NCBI RefSeq assembly: GCF_019583405.1
Contig: NZ_SZUU01000009.1
Span: 1-64,000, forward strand
Source of the DNA: Bacteroides fragilis
GTDB lineage: Bacteria; Bacteroidota; Bacteroidia; Bacteroidales; Bacteroidaceae
Reading direction: 5' to 3'
Length of the DNA stretch: 64,000 nucleotides
Shown: piece after piece, positions 15,981 through 23,861 of the stretch
Layout: each line of letters starts with the position of its first letter
How positions within the stretch are numbered: position 1 is the first letter of the stretch
Position numbers and translations under genes: made by a program
Notes under the pieces: model-generated
What the model was told of the DNA's origin: nothing
The model's input: the letters and a program-made list of their open reading frames with translations, nothing else
The model's database searches: none

Positions 15981-17327
15981 TTGGACCCAGACGCTTATTT
16001 ATGCCAATTGGCAGAAATTTTTAACGGAATATCCGTAAACACACCTTCATTATCGGCAATAATAGCCATTATTCTGGCAGGTTTGCTCCTGCTCGCCTCG
16101 GGCTTTGCTTCGGCATCCGAAATCGCTTTCTTCTCACTTTCGCCTTCCGATCTGAATGATATAGAAGAAGGCAATCATCCTTCTGATGGGAAAATCAGCA
16201 ATCTGCTCGCAGACTCCGAACGTTTGTTGGCAACCATTCTTATCACAAACAACTTTGTGAATGTTACCATTATCATGCTCTGTAACTTCTTCTTCATGAA
16301 TGTCTTTGTCTTTCATTCGCCTCTTGCAGAGTTTTTGATACTGACTGTTATCCTGACTTTCCTCTTGTTGCTTTTCGGAGAGATTATGCCTAAGATCTAT
16401 TCGGCCCAGAAGACATTGGCTTTCTGCCGTTTCTCCGCTCCGGTCATCTATGTGTTGCGTAAAGTATTTGCTCCTATCTCTGCTGTGTTAGTACATTCTA
16501 CGGCTTTCTTGAATAAACATTTTGCCAAAAAGAATCACAATATATCGGTTGACGAACTTTCTCATGCCCTTGAACTGACCGACAAGGCCGAACTTACGGA
16601 AGAAAATAATATACTGGAAGGCATCATTCGTTTTGGTGGCGAAACAGCCAAGGAGGTTATGACTTCCCGCCTCGACGTGGTCGATCTTGATATACGTACT
16701 CCTTTTAAAGATGTAATTCAATGTATTATCGACAATGCGTATTCCCGTATCCCTATTTATTCCGGTACACGCGATAATATCAAAGGAGTGCTTTATATTA
16801 AGGACTTGCTGCCCCATCTAAATAAGGGGGATAATTTTCGTTGGCAATCATTGATTCGTCCCGCCTATTTTGTGCCTGAGACTAAAATGATTGACGATCT
16901 TCTGCGTGACTTCCAGGCAAATAAAATTCATATTGCTATTGTTGTGGATGAATTCGGTGGTACATCGGGAATTGTGACAATGGAGGATATCATTGAAGAG
17001 ATCGTTGGGGAGATTCATGATGAATATGATGATGAAGAGCGTACCTATACGGTGATTAACGATCATACCTGGGTGTTTGAGGCTAAAACACAGTTGACCG
17101 ATTTTTATAAGATTACGAAGGTCGACGAAGATGATTTTGACAAAGTAGATGGAGATGCCGATACACTGGCCGGACTGTTGCTCGAGATAAAGGGAGAATT
17201 TCCGGCACTCCACGAGAAGGTTCTCTATCATCGATACGAATTTGAAGTGCTGGCTATGGACAGCCGGAGAATCCTGAAAGTGAAGTTTACCGTTAACGAG
17301 CCTTCCACAGAGGAAGAAACCTCCTGA
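15981..17327 (+). CDS. gldE: GldE-like CNNM/CBS/CorC transporter-associated protein
   Basis: This 448-residue membrane protein has an N-terminal CNNM (DUF21) domain with about four helices (residues 22-180, including LLLASGFASASEIAFFSLSP). A CBS pair follows from about residue 215 (VMTSRLDVVDLD, then GIVTMEDIIEEIVGEIHDEY), and the end is a CorC_HlyC domain. Such proteins are linked to Mg/Co transport; in gliding Flavobacteria the equivalent is GldE. Neighbours mutY and ssb match that conserved setting. The frame starts with TTG at 15981, since no in-frame ATG precedes the first helix. The symbol rests on synteny and family, and Bacteroides does not glide. Confidence 0.85.
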   Translation: MDPDAYLCQLAEIFNGISVNTPSLSAIIAIILAGLLLLASGFASASEIAFFSLSPSDLNDIEEGNHPSDGKISNLLADSERLLATILITNNFVNVTIIMLCNFFFMNVFVFHSPLAEFLILTVILTFLLLLFGEIMPKIYSAQKTLAFCRFSAPVIYVLRKVFAPISAVLVHSTAFLNKHFAKKNHNISVDELSHALELTDKAELTEENNILEGIIRFGGETAKEVMTSRLDVVDLDIRTPFKDVIQCIIDNAYSRIPIYSGTRDNIKGVLYIKDLLPHLNKGDNFRWQSLIRPAYFVPETKMIDDLLRDFQANKIHIAIVVDEFGGTSGIVTMEDIIEEIVGEIHDEYDDEERTYTVINDHTWVFEAKTQLTDFYKITKVDEDDFDKVDGDADTLAGLLLEIKGEFPALHEKVLYHRYEFEVLAMDSRRILKVKFTVNEPSTEEETS

Positions 17328-17341
17328 TATCTGCTTTTACC

Positions 17342-18004
17342 ATGGCTTTGTTGCGGGAATATAAAGAAATTGCTTATCAGTGGGGAATCTGGAAAACAGA
17401 AGAGTCTCCGGAAGAACTTTTGGCACTGTTGCCCGATCCGGAAAGATATGAGCAACAGTTGACGCGTTTTTCTTCACCTCATCGTAAATTGGAATGGCTT
17501 TCCGTACGTGTATTGCTATATCAGTTGCTGGGGGAGGAAAAGATAATTGAATATGCTCCCAGTGGCAAACCCCGTTTGGCGGACTCTTCTTATTTCATCA
17601 GCATTTCTCACACTCGCGGTTATGTCGCGGTTATACTGAGTCCCATGTCCGAAGTGGGAATCGATATCGAGCAATACGGGCAGCGGGTGCACAAGGTCGC
17701 TCATAAATATATGCGTCCGGACGAGTTGATTTCTGAATATCAGGGAGAAGATACCTGGTCTTTACTTTTACATTGGTCAGCAAAAGAAGTGATGTTTAAG
17801 TGTATGGATGCTTCAGAGGTCGATTTTAGGGAGCATCTTCGCATCATGCCGTTCCAGGTATGTGAACACGGGGAGTTTCCGGCGGAAGAATACCGTACGG
17901 AACATAAGAAGAAGTTCATGATCCGCTATTTGCTGCATCCGGACTTTGTGATGACGTGGCAGGTGACATCTGCGTATTCCGTGAATGAATGTGATACCCC
18001 ATGA
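17342..18004 (+). CDS. 4'-phosphopantetheinyl transferase (Sfp type)
   Basis: This 220-residue transferase attaches the phosphopantetheine arm of CoA to acyl or peptidyl carrier proteins. The Mg-binding motif GIDIEQYG (about residues 105-112) and the WSAKEVMFK block (about 143-151) are the two hallmarks of the family, and FISISHTRGYVAV (about 83-95) gives the conserved His region. It starts 14 bp after gldE and may be co-transcribed. No biosynthetic gene cluster is visible, so it is probably a housekeeping enzyme for the fatty-acid carrier protein or for an unlinked pathway. Confidence 0.9.
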   Translation: MALLREYKEIAYQWGIWKTEESPEELLALLPDPERYEQQLTRFSSPHRKLEWLSVRVLLYQLLGEEKIIEYAPSGKPRLADSSYFISISHTRGYVAVILSPMSEVGIDIEQYGQRVHKVAHKYMRPDELISEYQGEDTWSLLLHWSAKEVMFKCMDASEVDFREHLRIMPFQVCEHGEFPAEEYRTEHKKKFMIRYLLHPDFVMTWQVTSAYSVNECDTP

Positions 18005-18014
18005 AGAAAATACA

Positions 18015-18212
18015 ATGATAAAGCGTATCCTATTATTGGCGATCGTTATTGGGGGCGGTATGCCAACTTGCAGACCGGCAAAGATATATATGAAACTGGA
18101 GAAGATTTATGGTTTAAAGCCTATCAATTGGATGCCAAATCGTTTGCGCTGTCGGAACAAAGCGAAATACTCTAAATCTTATAACCGCAGTTTGTGGACG
18201 GAGAGGAAATAA
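18015..18212 (+). pseudogene. Frameshifted remnant of an alpha-2-macroglobulin-like (MG2) exported protein
   Basis: An ATG at 18015 opens a signal-like peptide, MIKRILLLAIVIGGG. A shift of frame at about 18058 continues as YANLQTGKDIYETGEDLWFKA (seen from 18059), which strongly resembles the first MG2-type strand pair of large Bacteroides alpha-2-macroglobulin-like or carboxypeptidase-regulatory outer-membrane proteins. That frame stops at 18173. The family members are hundreds of residues longer, so almost all of the gene is gone. It is preserved only as a 5' stub behind the phosphopantetheinyl transferase. The family call is by motif memory. Confidence 0.6.
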
Positions 18213-18260
18213 GAAAAGTCGCTGGAAAATTCTTTCAAATGATATTTCCGGCGATTTTGC

Positions 18261-18476
18261 TTATTTCTTTAGTTTATAACTCAACGCTCCCGACGGACAC
18301 ATTTTGATTTGGGCAATCAGTTCTTCCGTGGTAGCATTCTCCATCTTTATCCACGGACGTTCTTTCGGGTGATATACGTTAGGCAGTGTCTTTACGCAGA
18401 TTCCGGCATGCCGGCAGAGTTCCGGTTGCCATACAATGGTTAGTTCGCCATTGCTGTATTCTATTTGTTTTCCCAT
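18261..18476 (-). CDS. Small divergent 4Fe-4S cluster protein (Fer4_19/Mjug type)
   Basis: This 71-residue protein fits the divergent 4Fe-4S mono-cluster domain family. CRHAGICVKTLPNVY near residue 22 and CPSGALSYKL at the C-terminus provide the Cys ligands in a ferredoxin-like order, although one ligand of the classic set is replaced. I chose ATG 18476 because the 49 residues upstream in the frame have no domain and overlap the acetyltransferase gene. It lies 13 bp behind that gene and is likely co-transcribed; the two are often paired. Electron partner and role are unknown. Confidence 0.85.
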   Translation of the reverse strand: MGKQIEYSNGELTIVWQPELCRHAGICVKTLPNVYHPKERPWIKMENATTEELIAQIKMCPSGALSYKLKK

Positions 18477-18489
18477 AACTGTTTTTATA

Positions 18490-18792
18490 TTATTGAATGT
18501 GAACACCACGAAGTACAATACGCTTCCATTCCGGATGTTTGTGTATGTATCCCGCCACGAATGGACAGAGAGGAACCAGGCGCAAGCCCTGCCGTTCAAT
18601 GTCAGTGAGAACTTTCTCTGCAAGTTGTGAACCTATTCCGTGTCCTCCCAAGGCGGCCGGTACTTCGGTATGGGTCAGATAAATCTCGCCATTTAAGGAT
18701 TTTATGTATTCTATCCGGGGAACATAACCTTCAACATGAAATTCATATTGATGTTTTTCTTCATTGTCTATCAGTTCATAATTTTCAGTCAT
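18490..18792 (-). CDS. Small GNAT N-acetyltransferase (YjdJ/Gcn5-related, short form)
   Basis: This 100-residue single-domain acetyltransferase is of the short GNAT type. EIYLTHTEVPAALGGHGIGSQLAEKVL (about residues 36-62) contains the acetyl-CoA pyrophosphate loop as GGHGIGSQL, and LRLVPLCPFVAGYIHKHPEW is the C-terminal signature of this subgroup. It may act on small molecules or protein N-termini, but no substrate can be named. It precedes the 4Fe-4S protein on the same strand and is divergent from the fimbrial operon. Confidence 0.87.
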   Translation of the reverse strand: MTENYELIDNEEKHQYEFHVEGYVPRIEYIKSLNGEIYLTHTEVPAALGGHGIGSQLAEKVLTDIERQGLRLVPLCPFVAGYIHKHPEWKRIVLRGVHIQ

Positions 18793-19081
18793 AATCTTCT
18801 TTCTTTTAAATCTTGTTTTATTCTACAACATTTAGAGGATAAACTTTGTTTTCTCCGCTTGTTTATTTATGAATCATTTAAACAATAGGATGACGCGATA
18901 TAACTTTAACAGATAATAATGATTCATGGCAAAACAAATGCATAATCTTTCTGTTGATATTTGACTTATGCGGAGCAACGGTGCCTCGCTTACAAAACTA
19001 CCATATGGGAAGTATCTTGGTTTTAGGATACTGATTTCTGAGTGATTGAACGAATTGTTTTATATTTAAACTTTAGAGATT

Positions 19082-19945
19082 ATGAATGGAAGAGTAATAC
19101 AGATCTTCTGCATGGTAGTTGGCATGGTACTTGCTTCCTCTTGCGGAGACGAATGTCCGGTAGAACAACCTTACTCGGTTCGGGTATCTGTTAAGGACAA
19201 GAACTATTTGAATATATCGCAGTTTCCACAGTTGAGCCCGGTAGACGAAAATCTGCCTTTCCGGACTTATACAGGAACTCTCTATTACGCTCTGTATGAT
19301 GCATCTACCGGGGCATTGATCAGAGAGTCGGCGGTCATCTCTACAGAAGGTGAAGAAAAGGAATACACCCTTGCTTTTCCGGGCATACCCGACGGTGATT
19401 ATAAATTGGCCGTATGGGGAAATCTGACCACGGACTATCCCACCGGTATCTTGCATCAGGATGGGAAGGAACATACTGATATTTATGTGACAAGCGGGGT
19501 CTTGCATTTCTCTCCCGATTATCAGACAGAAGAATTGACACTGGAACGGACGAAGGGAAAGTTGTTACTGCTCTGTTCCAATTTCCCGGCTGAGATAACA
19601 CGTATTGAACAGAATGTAAGTCATGTTTATCAGTCGACGGATGCGGGCCTCAATTATGCCGGAAGCACTCAAGTTGACAAAAATGTGCCGTTCACCAATG
19701 TCCTGGAGACATTGCTTGCTCCTACTTCGGCAGAGGGACATTCCAAATTGACTTTGACTTTCTACACCGGTGGTACACGTGCATCAGAAACTCCATATCT
19801 GAAATTGCCGGTGATGGAGATGGATATGCGGCGTAATGAAATAACTGCTGTTTCTATAGACTATAATACATCAGAAGGAATCTGGGAAATCAAGATGTTT
19901 ATCCGTGGGGAATGGCTCACGATACATCGCCTGGATATCTACTGA
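19082..19945 (+). CDS. FimB/Mfa2-type fimbrial anchor lipoprotein
   Basis: This 287-residue lipoprotein opens the fimbrial operon. The signal peptide ends in VLASSC (lipobox, Cys about residue 20). The first domain (SVRVSVKDKNYLN, then GTLYYALYDASTGALIRESAV and GDYKLAVWGN) is the transthyretin-like fold of FimB/Mfa2 proteins. In Porphyromonas these anchor the shaft to the outer membrane and limit its length. It is followed 43 bp later by a shaft-like subunit. It is shorter than some anchors but complete. The role is by family and operon order. Confidence 0.82.
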   Translation: MNGRVIQIFCMVVGMVLASSCGDECPVEQPYSVRVSVKDKNYLNISQFPQLSPVDENLPFRTYTGTLYYALYDASTGALIRESAVISTEGEEKEYTLAFPGIPDGDYKLAVWGNLTTDYPTGILHQDGKEHTDIYVTSGVLHFSPDYQTEELTLERTKGKLLLLCSNFPAEITRIEQNVSHVYQSTDAGLNYAGSTQVDKNVPFTNVLETLLAPTSAEGHSKLTLTFYTGGTRASETPYLKLPVMEMDMRRNEITAVSIDYNTSEGIWEIKMFIRGEWLTIHRLDIY

Positions 19946-19988
19946 TCTCTTTTTCCTTATCTATTTATTTAAACTAAACTTTGCTATT

Positions 19989-21074
19989 ATGAAAAAATTA
20001 ATGCTTCTGGTGGCAGCAAGCCTCTTTGTATTTGCTGCTTGTTCCAGCGAAGATGATCCTTCGTCTGAAGTGAATCCTGAAAATAATGGGATTACATTTG
20101 AACTGTCCGCGGTTAATGGTCTGACAGATGGGATTGGAACCCGAATGCCGGTGTATAGCCAGGAGGCTACACAGCATGTCACTCGTGTCAGTGTTTATGC
20201 TTTTATGCAGAACGGTTCGACTTATCTGCATCAAAAGACCTATGATATCACCGGCTGGACCGATGGTACTACTTTCAAACGTTTTGCCGTTCCCGATGCT
20301 GACAAGCTTCCTGCAGGGGTATATAAGTTTTTGGCTGTAGGCCGTGACGCAAGTGACCACTTCTCTGTGACTACGCCGACTTCCGGTAATACCAATTATA
20401 CGGATATGCTTGCTACTATCGTGAATTCGGGCGATGAATCGGAAATCTTTGCAGGTTCGGCCGATGCGGAAGTAATGGCTCAGGGCGGAACTCGTGTCAG
20501 CATTGAGATGACCCGTAAGGTGGCCGGTGTACTGGGATACTTCAAGAATGTTCCTCAAGTGCTTAACGGAACCACTGTGAAGTATTTGCGTCTGAAAGTC
20601 AGCAACTCCAATCAGCAGGTGAATCTGACTAATGGTGTAGGTATCAATACTGCCGCTACTCCTTATAATATAATAGATATGGATCTTTCCGGCCAGGCTG
20701 TTTCCAACGGCGTGTATGTGGGCAACGATTTGTCCGGACAGGGAGTGGTGAAAGTGCCTAATTCACAATTGGGAGGTTCGTTCTATATGCCGGTTAGTGG
20801 CGTGAGCATGACTTTAGGACTTTATGATGCGAGTGGTACCGCTATAAAAGAGTGGACCGTGAGCGACACTAATAGTTCGGGAGCAACACAGTTTAATCTG
20901 CTGGCAAATCATTTTTATGCATTAGGTGTGAAAGGTGCTACGGGTAGTGTGGATGGTGGAACACCGGGGAATCCGGGTGACGATGACGCTCCGGTCGATT
21001 TATTGACCGACCAGAACATTGTAATCACTATCAGTCCGGCATGGGAACTGATTCATAACCTGGTGATCCAGTAA
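19989..21074 (+). CDS. FimA/Mfa1-type major fimbrial subunit
   Basis: This 361-residue lipoprotein precursor has the lipobox FAAC near residue 19 of MKKLMLLVAASLFVFAACS. The N-terminal fimbrillin domain contains RVSVYAFMQNGSTYLHQK and PAGVYKFLAVGRD. The end PAWELIHNLVIQ supplies a C-terminal strand of the kind used in donor-strand polymerisation of type V pili. An Arg in GTRMPVYS (about residue 50) would be a plausible protease processing site that frees the acceptor groove. I chose ATG 19989 since the frame upstream runs through the preceding gene. It is the probable shaft. Confidence 0.83.
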   Translation: MKKLMLLVAASLFVFAACSSEDDPSSEVNPENNGITFELSAVNGLTDGIGTRMPVYSQEATQHVTRVSVYAFMQNGSTYLHQKTYDITGWTDGTTFKRFAVPDADKLPAGVYKFLAVGRDASDHFSVTTPTSGNTNYTDMLATIVNSGDESEIFAGSADAEVMAQGGTRVSIEMTRKVAGVLGYFKNVPQVLNGTTVKYLRLKVSNSNQQVNLTNGVGINTAATPYNIIDMDLSGQAVSNGVYVGNDLSGQGVVKVPNSQLGGSFYMPVSGVSMTLGLYDASGTAIKEWTVSDTNSSGATQFNLLANHFYALGVKGATGSVDGGTPGNPGDDDAPVDLLTDQNIVITISPAWELIHNLVIQ

Positions 21075-21100
21075 AAGTAACTCAAAAACAGAATCATGGT

Positions 21101-22129
21101 ATGGCTATGAGAAAGGCAGGCTATATAACTATCCTTCTGACGGGATTTCTGGCAACGCTCTTGTTGGGCAGCTGCTCAACAGATGATGTTGCCGAACTCC
21201 CCTTGGAAGAAGGGGTTCCGGTCCGTTTTGAAATAAAGCGGGACGGGGTCATGAGTCGTGCGCCGGGAGATGCAGCTCTCTCTGTCAACAGGATACTGAT
21301 TCTGCCGTTTCGGAAAACGGATGAAGCATTGCCAAACGATGCAGCTAATTTCGTTCCGGAATATAGCGCAGCCCGACAATTGGATGTCAATTCGTTTCCG
21401 GCAGTAGTCACGATGCTTAATCTTTCAGCAGCCTCTACCTATCAGTTGTTGGTGATCGGATATAATCGGAGTGATTATGATTTTGCCAGTGGCGGAGGTG
21501 CAACGAAGCGGTTTAATATCGGTTCGACTGGTAATCCGGCTACGTTGGCTAATTTGTATTTGCAACCGGTCAATCCGACGGTAGTTCCGGAGTTCTTTTC
21601 GTGTTTCGGAAACGGTTACCAGGGTACAACGTTGGTTGGTCCTGTTTTTAAACCTTCGCAAATCAATTATGTGACAGGTACACTGAAAAGGCTGGTTAGT
21701 GGTTTAACGCTCGAAGTGACCAATATTCCCGCATATGTCAACTCTATGACATTGATAGCCGAGCAACTTGTGACGGCTACCCGTGCAACGGATGGGACGG
21801 CACTGGCATGGCAAACAGCCGGTGACAGCGGTATAAAAACATTGGCTACTCAAGCACCGGTCTCGGGGAAAGCCAGTTTCAACCAGTTTCTGCTGGCTAT
21901 TCCGGACAGTAGAAAGACCTTATTTTATCTGGATGTGTCCTATGGAATCTTCACTGAACGTTATACGGTGAAACTGCCGGATACTCCCGGTGTGGTTTCG
22001 GGAAACCGGATTATTTTTACTCCTAATCATTGGGTGAAAGTGACCGGAAGTTATGCGAATATCAATATAGGTTTCACTTTGGCAGGAAACATCAACTTGG
22101 ATGACAATGCCTGGGATGGCCTTCAATAG
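21101..22129 (+). CDS. Fimbrillin-family accessory/tip lipoprotein
   Basis: This 342-residue lipoprotein has the signal YITILLTGFLATLLLGSC (lipobox LGSC). VNRILILPFRKTDEALPND and TYQLLVIGYNRSDYDF match the N-terminal pattern of fimbrillin-like proteins, and a second beta-rich domain follows. The third position in the operon, 26 bp after the shaft gene, suggests an accessory or tip subunit like FimC-E or Mfa3. The nearby ATG codons at 21101 and 21107 are both possible starts. The assignment to tip rather than shaft is inference. Confidence 0.78.
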   Translation: MAMRKAGYITILLTGFLATLLLGSCSTDDVAELPLEEGVPVRFEIKRDGVMSRAPGDAALSVNRILILPFRKTDEALPNDAANFVPEYSAARQLDVNSFPAVVTMLNLSAASTYQLLVIGYNRSDYDFASGGGATKRFNIGSTGNPATLANLYLQPVNPTVVPEFFSCFGNGYQGTTLVGPVFKPSQINYVTGTLKRLVSGLTLEVTNIPAYVNSMTLIAEQLVTATRATDGTALAWQTAGDSGIKTLATQAPVSGKASFNQFLLAIPDSRKTLFYLDVSYGIFTERYTVKLPDTPGVVSGNRIIFTPNHWVKVTGSYANINIGFTLAGNINLDDNAWDGLQ

Positions 22130-22154
22130 AAACTGAAAGCAAAAAGAACCGGAG

Positions 22155-23693
22155 ATGAAAACGAAAGTGATAATAATGATAAGCCTTTTTCTTTCTCTCT
22201 TCCTGACGGGATGTGAGAAAGAGCTGGTCGAAGTGCCCGGTGAAGACCCCGGGCAACTTCCTCCGGAAGGTAAGCCTTCGGACTTGCCCGACGGATATTT
22301 TGAAGTAACCTTCTCTGCCGGATACGGAGGAGTTGATACCCGTACGCCCGTCACGGGGACCGATTCACGGGTTCGTCACCTGCGTTACGTCATTTATAAG
22401 TCGACAGGTGAGTTTGTGAAAGAAAAGGTGGTGCTGAAGACTACGGATGCTGCTCCTTCCTGGCCGATGGCTGCCTTGAAAGATACGCTTCCGAAAGGAC
22501 AATATACAGCCGTATTTCTGGCCAATGTAGAGAAAACACAGTTCCCGATTCCCGTTTCGGGCGGAGGAACCAACTATGCAGATGTGTTGACGAATTACCA
22601 GACAACACGTGCGAATGCCCGGATCGTGTTACCCGGTGCGGAGTTTACCGACACTTCGGAATTTTATCTGGCCAATGTATCTTTCTCGGATACCTCTGCT
22701 CAACCTTATGTACTGTTGCAGCGCATTATCAGTATGCTGAATTTGCGAAGAGTGTTTGTGGATGCACAAACCGCTTTGAATTCTCTGACCAATAATATTG
22801 TGACGCAAGTAGGGTATAGGAATATAATCCGGACGACGGTACAAGGAGTTTTGCCAGGATTACTGAAAGCGGCAATGGATTTAGGGGTGGTTGGTAATGT
22901 TGTCTATAATGTTGTTGGCGGGCTCGATGCCGCAGTCAATCTGGTGGTTGCAGCATTGGTCGAACCGGTCGTGGATGCACTGTATGCACAACTTTTGCAA
23001 GGGCTGGTCAATCAGATAGGGCTGACTCTCTCCGGTAATGCTACGCAGAACGGTGCATTGGGAGCGTTGGGCGATTTACTGAATCCCTGGAGGGGCAGTG
23101 ATGCTGCTTATGCTTTAGTGAACATAAACAATTTCCCGAAGACTGTGGACTTAGACCTGAATGTGAAGGATTTCTATACGGGTAATCATCGTTTCCGGTA
23201 TGGATTCACACCTACACCCGGTACGACGAATAGTGAGAAAGATATTCTGATCAGAGGTTTTCATGGCCTATATGATGTGCGGGAGATTCATGTTGCCAAA
23301 CCCGGACTGATCTCCGGATTGTTGGTGGACGATGTGATTGACGGTCCGTTGTTGCTGAATGGAGTATTTGTGAATATCACAGATCCGATACAGGCAACAG
23401 TCAATACGAATTACAGGTATCGTTCGAACTATTCGTTTGTCAGCCTGGGGTTGAAATCGTATGCACAGCAGAACGACGGAAACCATTCGCTGACACTCTC
23501 TGTACAGTTGAAGAATATTGCTAACCTGGATGGTATATTGGGAGGAATCCCCTTGCTCGGTCCTGTGCTGAATGTAACCGTTAAATTATTGATTGGTAAT
23601 ATAACGGTTACCGTTCCGGTGAATCTTCCTTTGCTTGGAACCGATAACCTGACGCTGTCCGGTAGCTGGAGCACACCACCGGTGCAGTATTAA
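22155..23693 (+). CDS. Fimbrial-operon lipoprotein with a hydrophobic central domain
   Basis: This 512-residue lipoprotein has the signal MKTKVIIMISLFLSLFLTGC with the Cys at residue 20. The N-terminal domain (VRHLRYVIYKSTGEFVKEKVV, GQYTAVFLANVE) resembles Mfa2/FimB-type fimbrial proteins. Residues about 190-310 are unusual: long runs rich in Leu, Val, Gly and Ala (for example VVGNVVYNVVGGLDAAVNLV) that would form hydrophobic helices rather than beta-strands. The C-terminal third is again beta-rich. It starts 25 bp after the previous gene and ends the operon. I infer a tip or adhesin-like role but cannot support it. Confidence 0.72.
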   Translation: MKTKVIIMISLFLSLFLTGCEKELVEVPGEDPGQLPPEGKPSDLPDGYFEVTFSAGYGGVDTRTPVTGTDSRVRHLRYVIYKSTGEFVKEKVVLKTTDAAPSWPMAALKDTLPKGQYTAVFLANVEKTQFPIPVSGGGTNYADVLTNYQTTRANARIVLPGAEFTDTSEFYLANVSFSDTSAQPYVLLQRIISMLNLRRVFVDAQTALNSLTNNIVTQVGYRNIIRTTVQGVLPGLLKAAMDLGVVGNVVYNVVGGLDAAVNLVVAALVEPVVDALYAQLLQGLVNQIGLTLSGNATQNGALGALGDLLNPWRGSDAAYALVNINNFPKTVDLDLNVKDFYTGNHRFRYGFTPTPGTTNSEKDILIRGFHGLYDVREIHVAKPGLISGLLVDDVIDGPLLLNGVFVNITDPIQATVNTNYRYRSNYSFVSLGLKSYAQQNDGNHSLTLSVQLKNIANLDGILGGIPLLGPVLNVTVKLLIGNITVTVPVNLPLLGTDNLTLSGSWSTPPVQY

Positions 23694-23697
23694 AAAA

Positions 23698-23817
23698 TAA
23701 AAGGGGGGTGTGTCGAAATTCGTATTCACCACAGACTACACAGATAAATCAATAGATTAAGTTCGCTCTATGGAACTCTGTGTTACTCTGTGGTGAATGA
23801 TGACACATCCCCTTTTC
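23698..23817. repeat. TTCACCACAGAG-type palindromic repeat nested in terminator-like arms (copy 1)
   Basis: Inner arms at 23724-23744 (ATTCACCACAGACTACACAG...) and 23777-23798 (TCTGTGTTACTCTGTGGTGA...) pair. Outside them AAAAGGGGGGTGTGTC (23698-23714 region) pairs with GACACATCCCCTTTT (to about 23817). The outer arms look like a bidirectional terminator between the convergent fimbrial and DUF5074 genes; the inner unit is the dispersed repeat also at 35183, 46008 and 63508. Confidence 0.75.
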
Positions 23818-23861
23818 AATATGGTTATATCCTGGTATACCGGGGACTACACCTTTTACTT

